NCBI GenBank assembly: GCA_946886855.1
Contig: CAMPJJ010000193.1
Span: forward strand, 1-5,383
DNA from: an uncultured Roseateles sp.
GTDB taxonomy: Bacteria > Pseudomonadota > Gammaproteobacteria > Burkholderiales > Burkholderiaceae
DNA: 5,383 nt
Direction: 5' to 3'
The position numbers were made by a program, and so were the translations under genes. The notes beneath the pieces were generated by a model that was given only the letters and a program-made list of their open reading frames with translations, did not search any database and was not told where the DNA came from. Each line of letters opens with the position of its first letter. Position 1 is the first letter of the stretch. Shown here piece after piece: positions 1 through 5,383 of this stretch.

Positions 1-11
1 CACCCGCCACC

Positions 12-46
12 GGAGCGGGGGTGGGGTGCGCCCGCCACCCGGCTCC
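12..46 (+). repeat. GC-rich imperfect hairpin upstream of the ABC gene
   Basis: GGAGC at 12-16 pairs with GCTCC at 42-46, and GGGTGG at 19-24 pairs with CCACCC at 35-40. A small asymmetric interior loop (GG opposite G) separates the two, giving 11 base pairs around a 10-base loop. No T-run follows, so it is not a standard intrinsic terminator. It could be the end of an upstream transcript or a structure in the leader of the ABC gene. The complementarity is seen directly; the role is unknown. Confidence 0.45.
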
Positions 47-75
47 TGTAGGCTCAGCGGTCTCGCAGAAGTGAC

Positions 76-81
76 AGGGAG
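76..81 (+). promoter_or_regulatory. Ribosome binding site of the ABC exporter gene
   Basis: AGGGAG lies six bases before the GTG at 88. It is a near-consensus Shine-Dalgarno site and is the main reason for choosing that GTG as the start. Confidence 0.75.
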
Positions 82-87
82 ACCGCC

Positions 88-2079
88 GTGTTTGGCTGGT
101 TCGAAAAGCTCGTCGATCCGTTTCCGCAGACCCCGGCGCCTCAGCCGCCCCGGGGCTTCTTCGCCTTCGTCTGGGCCGGCTCGCACGGGATGCGCGGCCT
201 GGTGGGGGTGCTCATCGTCCTGACGGCCGCCATCGGCGCCTTCGAGGCGCTGCTGTTCTCGATGCTGGGCTCGATCGTCGACTGGCTCAGCCAGGTGCCC
301 CCCGCGCAGTGGTGGGCGACGCAGCGGGGCAAGCTGCTGATGCTCGGCGGCATCCTGCTCGCCAGCCCGCTGCTGATTGCGCTGCAGTCGATGAGCAAGT
401 ACCAGGGCCTGTCCAGCAACTTCCCGATGCGCCTGCGCTGGAACTTCCACCGCCACCTGCTCGCGCAGAGCATGAGCTTCTACCAGGACGAGTTCGCCGG
501 TCGCGTGTCGGCCAAGCTGATGCAGACGGCCCTGGCCGTGCGCGAATGCTGGCTGATCGTCACCGACATCCTGGTGTTCATCACGATCTACTTCGTGACG
601 ATGCTGGGTGTCGTCGGCAGCTTCGACGCGACGCTGCTGCTGCCCTTCCTGGGCTGGCTGGCCTGCTACGTGGTGGCGCTGAGCTACTTCGTGCCGCGCC
701 TGGGCAAGGCCGCGACCGCGCAGGCCGACGCCCGCAGCCTGATGACCGGCCGCATCACCGACGCATACACCAACATCAGCACGGTCAAGCTGTTCTCGCA
801 CTCCAACCGGGAGGCCGGTTTCGCGCGCGGGGCGATGCAGGATTTCCTGAACACCGCCTACCGCCAGATGCGGCTGATCAGCGGCTTCGAGATCGTCAAC
901 CACGCGCTGTCGATGGGCCTGATCGCCTCGACCGCCGGCATGACGGTCTGGCTGTGGACGCAGGGCCAGGTCGGGATCGGCGCGGTCGCCGCCGCCACCG
1001 CGATGGCGCTGAGACTGAACGGGATCTCCCACTGGATCATGTGGGAGATGGCCAGCCTGTTCGAGAACATCGGCACCGTCCAGGACGGCATCACGACGCT
1101 GTCGCGCCCGATCGCGATCCAGGACGCCGAGGGCGCCCGCGCACTCGAGGTGACCCGCGGCGAGGTGCGCTTCGACCACGTCGACTTCAGCTACGGCGGC
1201 CGCAAGACCGTGCTGCACGACCTGACCCTGACGATCCGCCCCGGCGAGAAGATCGGCGTGGTGGGCCGCTCCGGCGCGGGCAAGTCGACGCTGGTCAATC
1301 TGCTGCTGCGCTTCCACGACGTGGACAAGGGCCGGGTGCTGATCGACGGCCAGGACATCGCCCTGGCCACCCAGGACAGCCTGAGACGGCAGGTCGGCAT
1401 GGTGACCCAGGACACCAGCCTGTTGCACCGCTCGGTGCGCGACAACCTCATGTACGGCCGTCCCGACGCGACGGAGGACGAGATGCGCGCCGCCGCCGAA
1501 CGGGCCGAGGCGGTGGACTTCATCGACGGCCTGACCGACCCGAAAGGCCGCCAGGGGTATGACGCCCACGTCGGCGAGCGCGGCGTGAAGCTGTCGGGCG
1601 GTCAGCGCCAGCGCATCGCCATCGCCCGCGTGATGCTCAAGGACGCGCCTATCCTGCTGCTCGACGAGGCGACCAGCGCGCTGGACTCCGAGGTGGAGGC
1701 CGCGATCCAGCGCAGCCTCTACCGGCTGATGGAAGGCAAGACGGTGGTGGCGATCGCGCACCGGCTGTCGACGATCGCGGCGATGGACCGGCTGATCGTG
1801 ATGGACCAGGGCCGCATCGTCGAGCAGGGTGACCACGCGTCCCTGCTGGCCCAGGGCGGCCTGTACGCCAAGCTCTGGGCGCACCAGAGCGGCGGTTTCC
1901 TGGTCGAGGACGATCTGGACGTGGCAGGTGGGGAAGCCGGGGAAGTTGCGGGACGGGCCGGTGCGGCCGACACGCTGTCGCCTGAAGGCGTCACCGGCAT
2001 GAGCCGACCGCCTCATGCCGCCGGATCCATCGTCGGACATGTGAATACGGCGTCAACGACGGCAAGCGATTCCGCGTAA
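88..2079 (+). CDS. ABC exporter, fused permease and ATPase (half-transporter)
   Basis: This 663-residue protein is an inner-membrane, ATP-driven exporter half that should work as a homodimer; its substrate cannot be told from sequence. The permease fills about residues 35-335, with hydrophobic spans near 36-62, 83-100, 155-176, 181-203, 265-290 and 294-312. The ATPase follows from about 355 and has every expected motif: A-loop Tyr369, Walker A GRSGAGKST (393-401), Q-loop Gln441, signature LSGGQ (502-506), Walker B ILLLDE (522-527), the SALD D-loop and H-loop His558. It therefore looks active. No N-terminal C39 peptidase domain is present, so it is not a leader-cleaving bacteriocin exporter. 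About 60 residues after the ATPase (from about 604) form a Gly/Ala/Ser/Thr-rich tail, probably disordered. The GTG start is set by a good ribosome binding site. The family is the broad MsbA/multidrug-like ABCB group. A 178-bp gap separates it from the next gene, so a functional link is only possible. Confidence 0.93.
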   Translation: MFGWFEKLVDPFPQTPAPQPPRGFFAFVWAGSHGMRGLVGVLIVLTAAIGAFEALLFSMLGSIVDWLSQVPPAQWWATQRGKLLMLGGILLASPLLIALQSMSKYQGLSSNFPMRLRWNFHRHLLAQSMSFYQDEFAGRVSAKLMQTALAVRECWLIVTDILVFITIYFVTMLGVVGSFDATLLLPFLGWLACYVVALSYFVPRLGKAATAQADARSLMTGRITDAYTNISTVKLFSHSNREAGFARGAMQDFLNTAYRQMRLISGFEIVNHALSMGLIASTAGMTVWLWTQGQVGIGAVAAATAMALRLNGISHWIMWEMASLFENIGTVQDGITTLSRPIAIQDAEGARALEVTRGEVRFDHVDFSYGGRKTVLHDLTLTIRPGEKIGVVGRSGAGKSTLVNLLLRFHDVDKGRVLIDGQDIALATQDSLRRQVGMVTQDTSLLHRSVRDNLMYGRPDATEDEMRAAAERAEAVDFIDGLTDPKGRQGYDAHVGERGVKLSGGQRQRIAIARVMLKDAPILLLDEATSALDSEVEAAIQRSLYRLMEGKTVVAIAHRLSTIAAMDRLIVMDQGRIVEQGDHASLLAQGGLYAKLWAHQSGGFLVEDDLDVAGGEAGEVAGRAGAADTLSPEGVTGMSRPPHAAGSIVGHVNTASTTASDSA

Positions 2080-2257
2080 GCAGGCGCTGACTTATCCGCC
2101 GTGTGACGGACGCCGCACGCCACCCGTTCAAGGGGTTGGGCGGGGTATCCGGTGGCAGGCTTGTATGGAACACTGTGATCGCAGGTCGGACGGGAGCGCC
2201 GATCCGCTTGAACGTCCGCAGGAATCAGGACGACGTAGCACCACGAAAGCTGAGCAT
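2080..2257 (+). promoter_or_regulatory. Intergenic leader/promoter region of the four-gene cassette
   Basis: This is the only sizeable gap in the window and so the likely place for the cassette promoter. I see no convincing sigma-70 pair; the nearest is TTGGGC (2136) with TTGTAT (2161) at a poor 19-base spacing. Two short inverted repeats interleave near the gene: GATCG (2177-2181) with CGATC (2200-2204), and CGGACG (2187-2192) with CGTCCG (2213-2218). They could be mutually exclusive RNA stems or chance in GC-rich DNA. No intrinsic terminator with a T-run follows the ABC gene, so read-through from it remains possible. Confidence 0.35.
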
Positions 2258-2950
2258 ATGGACAACAGCAGCGACACCACCCCGCAGTCTTCGGCCACCC
2301 CCACCCCGGTCAGCCCGGTGAAGGGTTCCGTGGTCTCGCAACGCCGCCGCCGTTTCATCCAGGCCGGCGTGGTGCCGGTCGGGCTGACACTGGCCAGCCG
2401 TCCGGCGATGGCGTGGCACTGCAATTCGACCTCGGCCTGGGGCTCGGCGATCCTGCGTGACGGGGGCGCCAGCGTGAAGGCACGCGCGGCGGCCAACGTG
2501 GTCGAGAACAACGAATGCTGGTTCGTCACCAACTGGGCGGAGAACTCCGGTCGCGGTCTGGTTTTGAACGGCGCGAAGCCGTGGACCTGCGTGAACCCCA
2601 AGTACTTCAAGACCAAGTCGGCCAGCGACGTGGCGTATGCGCAAGCGAACTTGAAGGTCTCGCAACTCTATCCGGGTGGCTTGTTGGGCGTCCCAGGCAC
2701 GAAAAAGGTCTTTGAGGTCGTCGGCGCAACGGGAACCTACGGGGCGGCCATGTGCGTGGCGCGTCTGAACGTGGTGCTCGCTGGTGAGGGCGGCGCCAAG
2801 ATTGCGCAGTGCACGGTCACGTCCGCGGGCGACATGCTCGATCTGATGGCCAAGCCGAACTTCAAGCCGGCGAATTCCTCGGGTGCGGCCTGGACCACGA
2901 CCCAGATCCAGCAGTACTTGCACGAGAATTACATCGCTCGAGTGAGCTGA
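2258..2950 (+). CDS. Tat-signal exported protein of unknown family, five cysteines
   Basis: I do not recognise the family. From the ATG at 2258 the product is 230 residues. It begins with a Ser/Thr/Pro-rich stretch (1-28), then a twin-arginine signal peptide: RRRRFIQ at 29-35 fits the RRxF core, followed by a short hydrophobic stretch, Arg48 in the c-region, and an AMA cleavage site at 50-52. The predicted mature part is about 178 residues, has no further membrane span, and carries Cys55, 87, 111, 166 and 185. Folded export, possibly with a bound cofactor or metal, is implied by the Tat route. It is first in the cassette, and its stop overlaps the start of the PqqD-like gene (TGATG), so the two are probably made together. 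Codon use is less GC-biased than in its neighbours, suggesting faster evolution or separate origin. The ribosome binding site is weak. Alternative starts are ATG 2165 (31 residues longer) and GTG 2330 (short n-region, AAGGG four bases upstream). It may be the cassette's substrate or effector; that is inference. Confidence 0.8.
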   Translation: MDNSSDTTPQSSATPTPVSPVKGSVVSQRRRRFIQAGVVPVGLTLASRPAMAWHCNSTSAWGSAILRDGGASVKARAAANVVENNECWFVTNWAENSGRGLVLNGAKPWTCVNPKYFKTKSASDVAYAQANLKVSQLYPGGLLGVPGTKKVFEVVGATGTYGAAMCVARLNVVLAGEGGAKIAQCTVTSAGDMLDLMAKPNFKPANSSGAAWTTTQIQQYLHENYIARVS

Positions 2951-3279
2951 TGCCAGGACCAGTCTGGCACTGCCGGACACCGATCCACGACGTGCTGCTC
3001 GCCTGGGAGGGTGAGCAGCACGCTGTCTTTTTCGACCCCGTGAGCGGGGACACCCACCTGATCGCCGCGCTTGGTGCGCAGTTGGCCGAATGGCTCTCCG
3101 AGCAGCCGCTGGCCCGCGATGCACTGCTGCGACGCCTGGCGCAGGACGTCGAGTGGGACGAGACGCCCCCCCCCGACGCGCTGGCGGATCTGCTGGATCT
3201 GCACCTGAGCCGGCTGGCCGAGGTGCACCTGCTGGTCGAGGTTCCCGCGGACGTCCCGGCGCAGGAGCCGATCGCTTGA
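2950..3279 (+). CDS. PqqD-like protein of the HPr-rel-A type
   Basis: This small cytoplasmic protein has 109 residues and resembles the PqqD family, winged-helix-like domains that bind a leader or substrate peptide and present it to a modifying enzyme. The visible signature is FFDPVSGDTHLIAALGAQL (27-45), the usual 'D-P-x-S-G-x-x-x-x-L' turn followed by a helix. A second region (53-95) contains a Pro73-75 run and Leu-rich helices, matching the longer PqqD relatives found beside HprK-related kinases. The ATG at 2950 overlaps the previous stop as TGATG, with only a weak purine-rich site ahead of it, so translation is probably coupled to the upstream gene. Its own stop overlaps the kinase start. 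A nine-C run encodes the three prolines. The role as substrate recognition subunit for the kinase or nucleotidyltransferase is inferred from the family, and the partner is unproven. Confidence 0.82.
   Translation: MPGPVWHCRTPIHDVLLAWEGEQHAVFFDPVSGDTHLIAALGAQLAEWLSEQPLARDALLRRLAQDVEWDETPPPDALADLLDLHLSRLAEVHLLVEVPADVPAQEPIA
3166..3174 (+). repeat. C9 homopolymer inside the PqqD-like gene
   Basis: Nine consecutive C bases encode Pro73-75 of the PqqD-like protein. The reading frame as given is intact across the run. Runs of this length are prone to polymerase slippage and sequencing error. Gaining one C, or a -1 shift, would enter the kinase reading frame, which is open from here to 4190. Confidence 0.9.
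3263..3267 (+). promoter_or_regulatory. Ribosome binding site that fixes the TTG start of the kinase
   Basis: AGGAG sits eight bases before the TTG at 3276. The reading frame stays open further upstream, but the residues there are low-complexity Gly/Ala/Arg/Pro. This site plus the stop/start overlap make TTG the best start. Confidence 0.75.
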
Positions 3280-4190
3280 GACTGCAGGACCTCGACACCG
3301 CCGTGTTGCGGGCCCGGATGCGCGACGGCGGCGTGACGCTGCGGCTCGCGCCCTTCACCGTGCGCATCCGGTCGGACATCCCCCACCTGGCCGACGACGT
3401 CGCGGCCATGTACCGCGACTTCGAACTCGTCGATGACGACGACTTCGTCGACTTCCACGTCGCCGTCCTGCGCAGCCCGCATTGGCTGAGCCGCCTGCAG
3501 GGCCGCGCCGAATTCTGGTTCGACGGCCAGCGCTCGTTCACGCCGCTGCCCGCCGCGCAGGCGCTGGCGATGCTCGAATGGGGCATCAACTGGTGCATCG
3601 CCGCGCATGCCCATCAGTTCCTGCTGATCCACTCGGCGGTGCTGGAGCGAGGCGGCCGCGCGCTGCTGATGCCCGCGCCGCCAGGCTCCGGCAAGAGCAC
3701 GCTGTGTGCGGCGCTGGCGCATCGCGGCTGGCGCCTGCTGTCGGACGAACTCGGCCTGCTGGACATGTCGACCGGACTGGTCCACGGCATGGCGCGGCCC
3801 ATCAACCTGAAGAACGCGTCGATCCCGGTGATCCGCGCCTTCGCGCCGGACGCGCACTTCAGCGCCTCGATGCCCAACACCTCCAAGGGCACGGTCGCGC
3901 TGGTGCGCCCGCCGCAGGATGCGATCGAACACCGGCTCACGCCCGCGCAACCGGCGTGGGTCGTGCTGCCCGCGTGGCGCGCCGATGCACCTGCGCAGCT
4001 GATGCCGATCGAACGCTCACGCGCGTTCATGGACCTCGCCGAGCAGTCCTTCAACTACGACATCCACGGCCTGAAAGGCTTCCAGGCGGTGGGACGGCTG
4101 GTCGACGCCTGCGACTGCTACCGCTTCGAGTACAGCCGGCTCGACGAGGCCGTCGCGCACTTCGAGGCGCTCCTGGAGGCTTCGCCGTGA
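3276..4190 (+). CDS. HprK-related kinase A (P-loop kinase of the HPr-rel-A system)
   Basis: This 304-residue cytoplasmic protein is related to the C-terminal domain of HPr serine kinase/phosphorylase. Residues 1-105 form an N-terminal region without recognisable motifs apart from the acidic DDDDFVDF stretch (53-60). The kinase core starts near 110: IHSAV (118-122) lines up with the HG-x-x-V segment before the P-loop in HprK. Walker A is PPGSGKST (135-142), and LLSDE (154-158) corresponds to the HprK acidic pair, giving candidate catalytic Asp157/Glu158. RPINLKN (174-180) is a further conserved-looking loop. It should bind ATP and phosphorylate a protein, peptide or small molecule. Nothing indicates HPr as substrate: no HPr, EI or other PTS gene is in the window. 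The TTG start overlaps the PqqD-like stop (TTGA) and has a good AGGAG site; the nucleotidyltransferase follows with another overlap. Family assignment is fairly certain, the substrate unknown. Confidence 0.87.
   Translation: MRLQDLDTAVLRARMRDGGVTLRLAPFTVRIRSDIPHLADDVAAMYRDFELVDDDDFVDFHVAVLRSPHWLSRLQGRAEFWFDGQRSFTPLPAAQALAMLEWGINWCIAAHAHQFLLIHSAVLERGGRALLMPAPPGSGKSTLCAALAHRGWRLLSDELGLLDMSTGLVHGMARPINLKNASIPVIRAFAPDAHFSASMPNTSKGTVALVRPPQDAIEHRLTPAQPAWVVLPAWRADAPAQLMPIERSRAFMDLAEQSFNYDIHGLKGFQAVGRLVDACDCYRFEYSRLDEAVAHFEALLEASP
4175..4179 (+). promoter_or_regulatory. Ribosome binding site that fixes the GTG start of the nucleotidyltransferase
   Basis: GGAGG lies seven bases before the GTG at 4187, inside the end of the kinase gene. 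The nearby ATG at 4200 is out of frame. The site therefore supports GTG 4187 and includes the histidine-rich N-terminus in the protein. Confidence 0.8.
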
Positions 4191-5365
4191 GCGCGCGTCA
4201 TGATCACGGTCACCCCGGCCATCACAGCCATCACGGCCATGGCGAACGTCGTCGCCCGTTGCTGGTCCGTGTGCTGCTGCAGCCCGCGATTGCCGTCAGC
4301 CTGAGCCTGGCCGACTGGGACCTGCTGCTGCGCCAGGCGCGACGGTCCAACCTGGCCGGCAAGCTGGCCGAGTTGATGGACACGGGCGGCTGGCTGGCCG
4401 CCCTCCCGGCACCGGTGCAGCCGCACCTGCGCTCGGCGCTGCTGCTGTCGCGGCGGCAGGCGCAGATGCTGCGGCGCGAGGTCGACCTGCTGCGCCAGAC
4501 GCTGGCCGACCTGCCCGGTCCGCTGATCCTGCTCAAGGGCGCGGCCTATGCGCTCGGCGGACACGCGCCGGCGCCCGGCCGCATGTTCAGCGACATCGAC
4601 CTGCTGATCCCGTCCGAGCAGCTGCCGCGCTGCGAAACGACGCTGCTGGTGCACGGCTGGGACTTCGACGAGGGGCTGGACGCCTACGACCATCGCTATT
4701 ACCGCGACTGGATGCACGAGCTGCCGCCGCTGCATCACAAGCGCCGGGGCACCTCGCTGGACGTGCACCACACGCTGCTGCCGCCGACGGCACGCACGCC
4801 GCTGGACAGCCGCGCCCTGTTCGACGCGCCGCGACCTCTGCCGGCCTCCGCCGGTCTCCCGGGCGTCTTCGTGCTGCCGCCCGAGGACATGCTGCTGCAC
4901 AGCGCCGCCCACCTGTTCCACGAAGGCGAGCTGCCCAACGGGCTGCGCGACCTGTTCGACCTCGACGCGCTGCTGCGCGAGTTCGGCGCGATCGACGGCT
5001 TCTGGGCACGGCTGAGCGCACGTGCGCGCCGGATCGGGCTGTCCCGTCCGCTGTGGCTGGCGCTGCGCTACACCCGGATGCTGCTGGACACGCCGTATCC
5101 GGACGCCCTGCCGGCGGAACTCGGTCCGGCTCCCGGGCCGTTGGCGCTGCGGCTGCTGGACGCCTGCTATCGCCGTGCGCTGCGCCCGGCCCACGACAGC
5201 TGCCGCCTGCCCGGCCACGCCCTGGCCGAGGGCGCGCTCTACGTGCGCTCGCACTGGCTGCGGATGCCCGTCGGTCTGCTGGCGCTGCATCTGACGCGCA
5301 AGGCCTGGGGCCGGATGACGGCGGTCCCCGAGGCGCCCAAGGTCGACACGCCCGGCAACGCCTGA
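4187..5365 (+). CDS. Nucleotidyltransferase family protein (NTP_transf_5 type) with His-rich N-terminus
   Basis: The 392-residue product resembles the uncharacterised nucleotidyltransferase family NTP_transf_5, predicted to transfer a nucleotidyl group from NTP to an unknown acceptor. Visible motifs are ILLKGAA (114-120) with Lys117, then GRMFSDIDLLIP (131-142), whose Asp136 and Asp138 form the metal-binding DxD pair. LDVHHTL (191-197) supplies Asp192 as a likely third acidic residue. A helical C-terminal part contains LRDLFDLDALL (253-263), typical of this family. Family proteins usually run to about 350-400 residues, so it looks complete. Residues 5-19 are extraordinary: eight histidines in 14 positions mixed with Gly, Asp, Pro and Ser, resembling the metal-binding tails of nickel or zinc chaperones; this is not typical of the catalytic family. 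Its GTG start overlaps the kinase stop (GTGA). It probably acts with the kinase and PqqD-like protein on a shared substrate (inference). Confidence 0.85.
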   Translation: MSARHDHGHPGHHSHHGHGERRRPLLVRVLLQPAIAVSLSLADWDLLLRQARRSNLAGKLAELMDTGGWLAALPAPVQPHLRSALLLSRRQAQMLRREVDLLRQTLADLPGPLILLKGAAYALGGHAPAPGRMFSDIDLLIPSEQLPRCETTLLVHGWDFDEGLDAYDHRYYRDWMHELPPLHHKRRGTSLDVHHTLLPPTARTPLDSRALFDAPRPLPASAGLPGVFVLPPEDMLLHSAAHLFHEGELPNGLRDLFDLDALLREFGAIDGFWARLSARARRIGLSRPLWLALRYTRMLLDTPYPDALPAELGPAPGPLALRLLDACYRRALRPAHDSCRLPGHALAEGALYVRSHWLRMPVGLLALHLTRKAWGRMTAVPEAPKVDTPGNA

Positions 5366-5383
5366 GCGCGCCCCTTCCCCACC

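Larger units (their letters stand above)
2258..5365 (+). other. Four-gene translationally coupled HPr-rel-A-like cassette
   Basis: Four plus-strand genes run with no gap: the junctions are TGATG at 2948-2952, TTGA at 3276-3279 and GTGA at 4187-4190. Such overlaps imply one mRNA and coupled translation, and hence related function or balanced amounts. The last three genes match the HPr-rel-A set by family. Membership of the Tat-signal protein rests on the overlap and order seen here. The unit may continue beyond 5383, where the window ends 18 bases after the last stop. Confidence 0.8.

Noticed and set aside
309..1562. 417-residue plus-strand open frame inside the ABC gene
   Set aside because: It is a +2 shadow rich in Arg/Asp/Gly/Pro. 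The ABC frame carries all ATPase motifs intact.
2100..2119. Small stem CGTGTG/CGCACG after the ABC gene as a terminator
   Set aside because: It has only six base pairs including a G-U wobble, an eight-base loop and no T-run, so it is not a credible intrinsic terminator.
2136..2169. Possible sigma-70 promoter (TTGGGC with TTGTAT) or sigma-54-like TGGCAG element before the cassette
   Set aside because: The sigma-70 spacing is 19 bases with weak boxes, and the sigma-54 candidate lacks the GC at the required 10-base distance. Neither is strong enough to annotate as a promoter.
2103..2321. A 72-residue open frame in the spacer starting at GTG 2103, considered as a possible RiPP precursor
   Set aside because: It has no ribosome binding site, overlaps the Tat-protein gene in another frame, and ends in an Arg/Pro-rich stretch typical of off-frame reading of GC-rich coding DNA.
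3090..3275. Upstream extension of the kinase reading frame from 3090
   Set aside because: Those 62 residues are low-complexity and overlap the PqqD-like gene. TTG 3276 has an AGGAG site eight bases away and gives the length expected for the family.
2862..3950. Long minus-strand open frame opposite the PqqD-like and kinase genes
   Set aside because: It is Arg/Gln/His-rich and low in complexity, shows no domain motif, and lies opposite genes with clear family motifs. It is an antisense shadow caused by high GC3.
4118..5290. 390-residue minus-strand open frame opposite the nucleotidyltransferase
   Set aside because: It is composed largely of Gln, Arg, Val and Ala with no recognisable motif. 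The plus strand has the DxD nucleotidyltransferase signature and a good ribosome binding site, so this is a shadow.

Overview
The window is GC-rich DNA, roughly two thirds G+C, with very strong G/C preference at third codon positions. All genes lie on the plus strand and are tightly packed. Start codons are often GTG or TTG and are supported by good Shine-Dalgarno sites. This suits a high-GC proteobacterium. A betaproteobacterium of the Burkholderiales (the Leptothrix/Rubrivivax/Sphaerotilus type) is my best guess from gene content and style, not a proven assignment.

Layout: (1) 1-87 is a short leader with a GC-rich hairpin and the ribosome binding site of the first gene. (2) 88-2079 encodes a full-length, intact half-transporter of the ABC exporter type (permease fused to ATPase). 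(3) 2080-2257 is a 178-bp spacer, the only real intergenic gap, and the likely promoter/leader region for what follows. (4) 2258-5365 is a cassette of four genes, each overlapping the next by one to four bases: a Tat-signal secreted protein of unknown family with five cysteines; a small PqqD-like protein; an HPr-kinase-like P-loop kinase; and a nucleotidyltransferase of the NTP_transf_5 type with a striking histidine-rich N-terminus. The last 18 bases hold nothing recognisable.

The PqqD-like / HprK-like / nucleotidyltransferase trio matches what annotation pipelines call the 'HPr-rel-A' system, whose function is to my knowledge not established. PqqD-like domains usually bind a leader peptide and present a substrate to a modifying enzyme. 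HprK-like kinases and nucleotidyltransferases of this type also occur as tailoring enzymes in lasso-peptide clusters, where the kinase phosphorylates the peptide. The most interesting reading is therefore a protein- or peptide-modification system. Its substrate or exported effector could be the translationally coupled Tat-signal protein, and the upstream ABC exporter may or may not take part. No lasso cyclase, leader peptidase or convincing short precursor gene is visible, so this is not a standard lasso cluster. Everything about substrate and product is inference.
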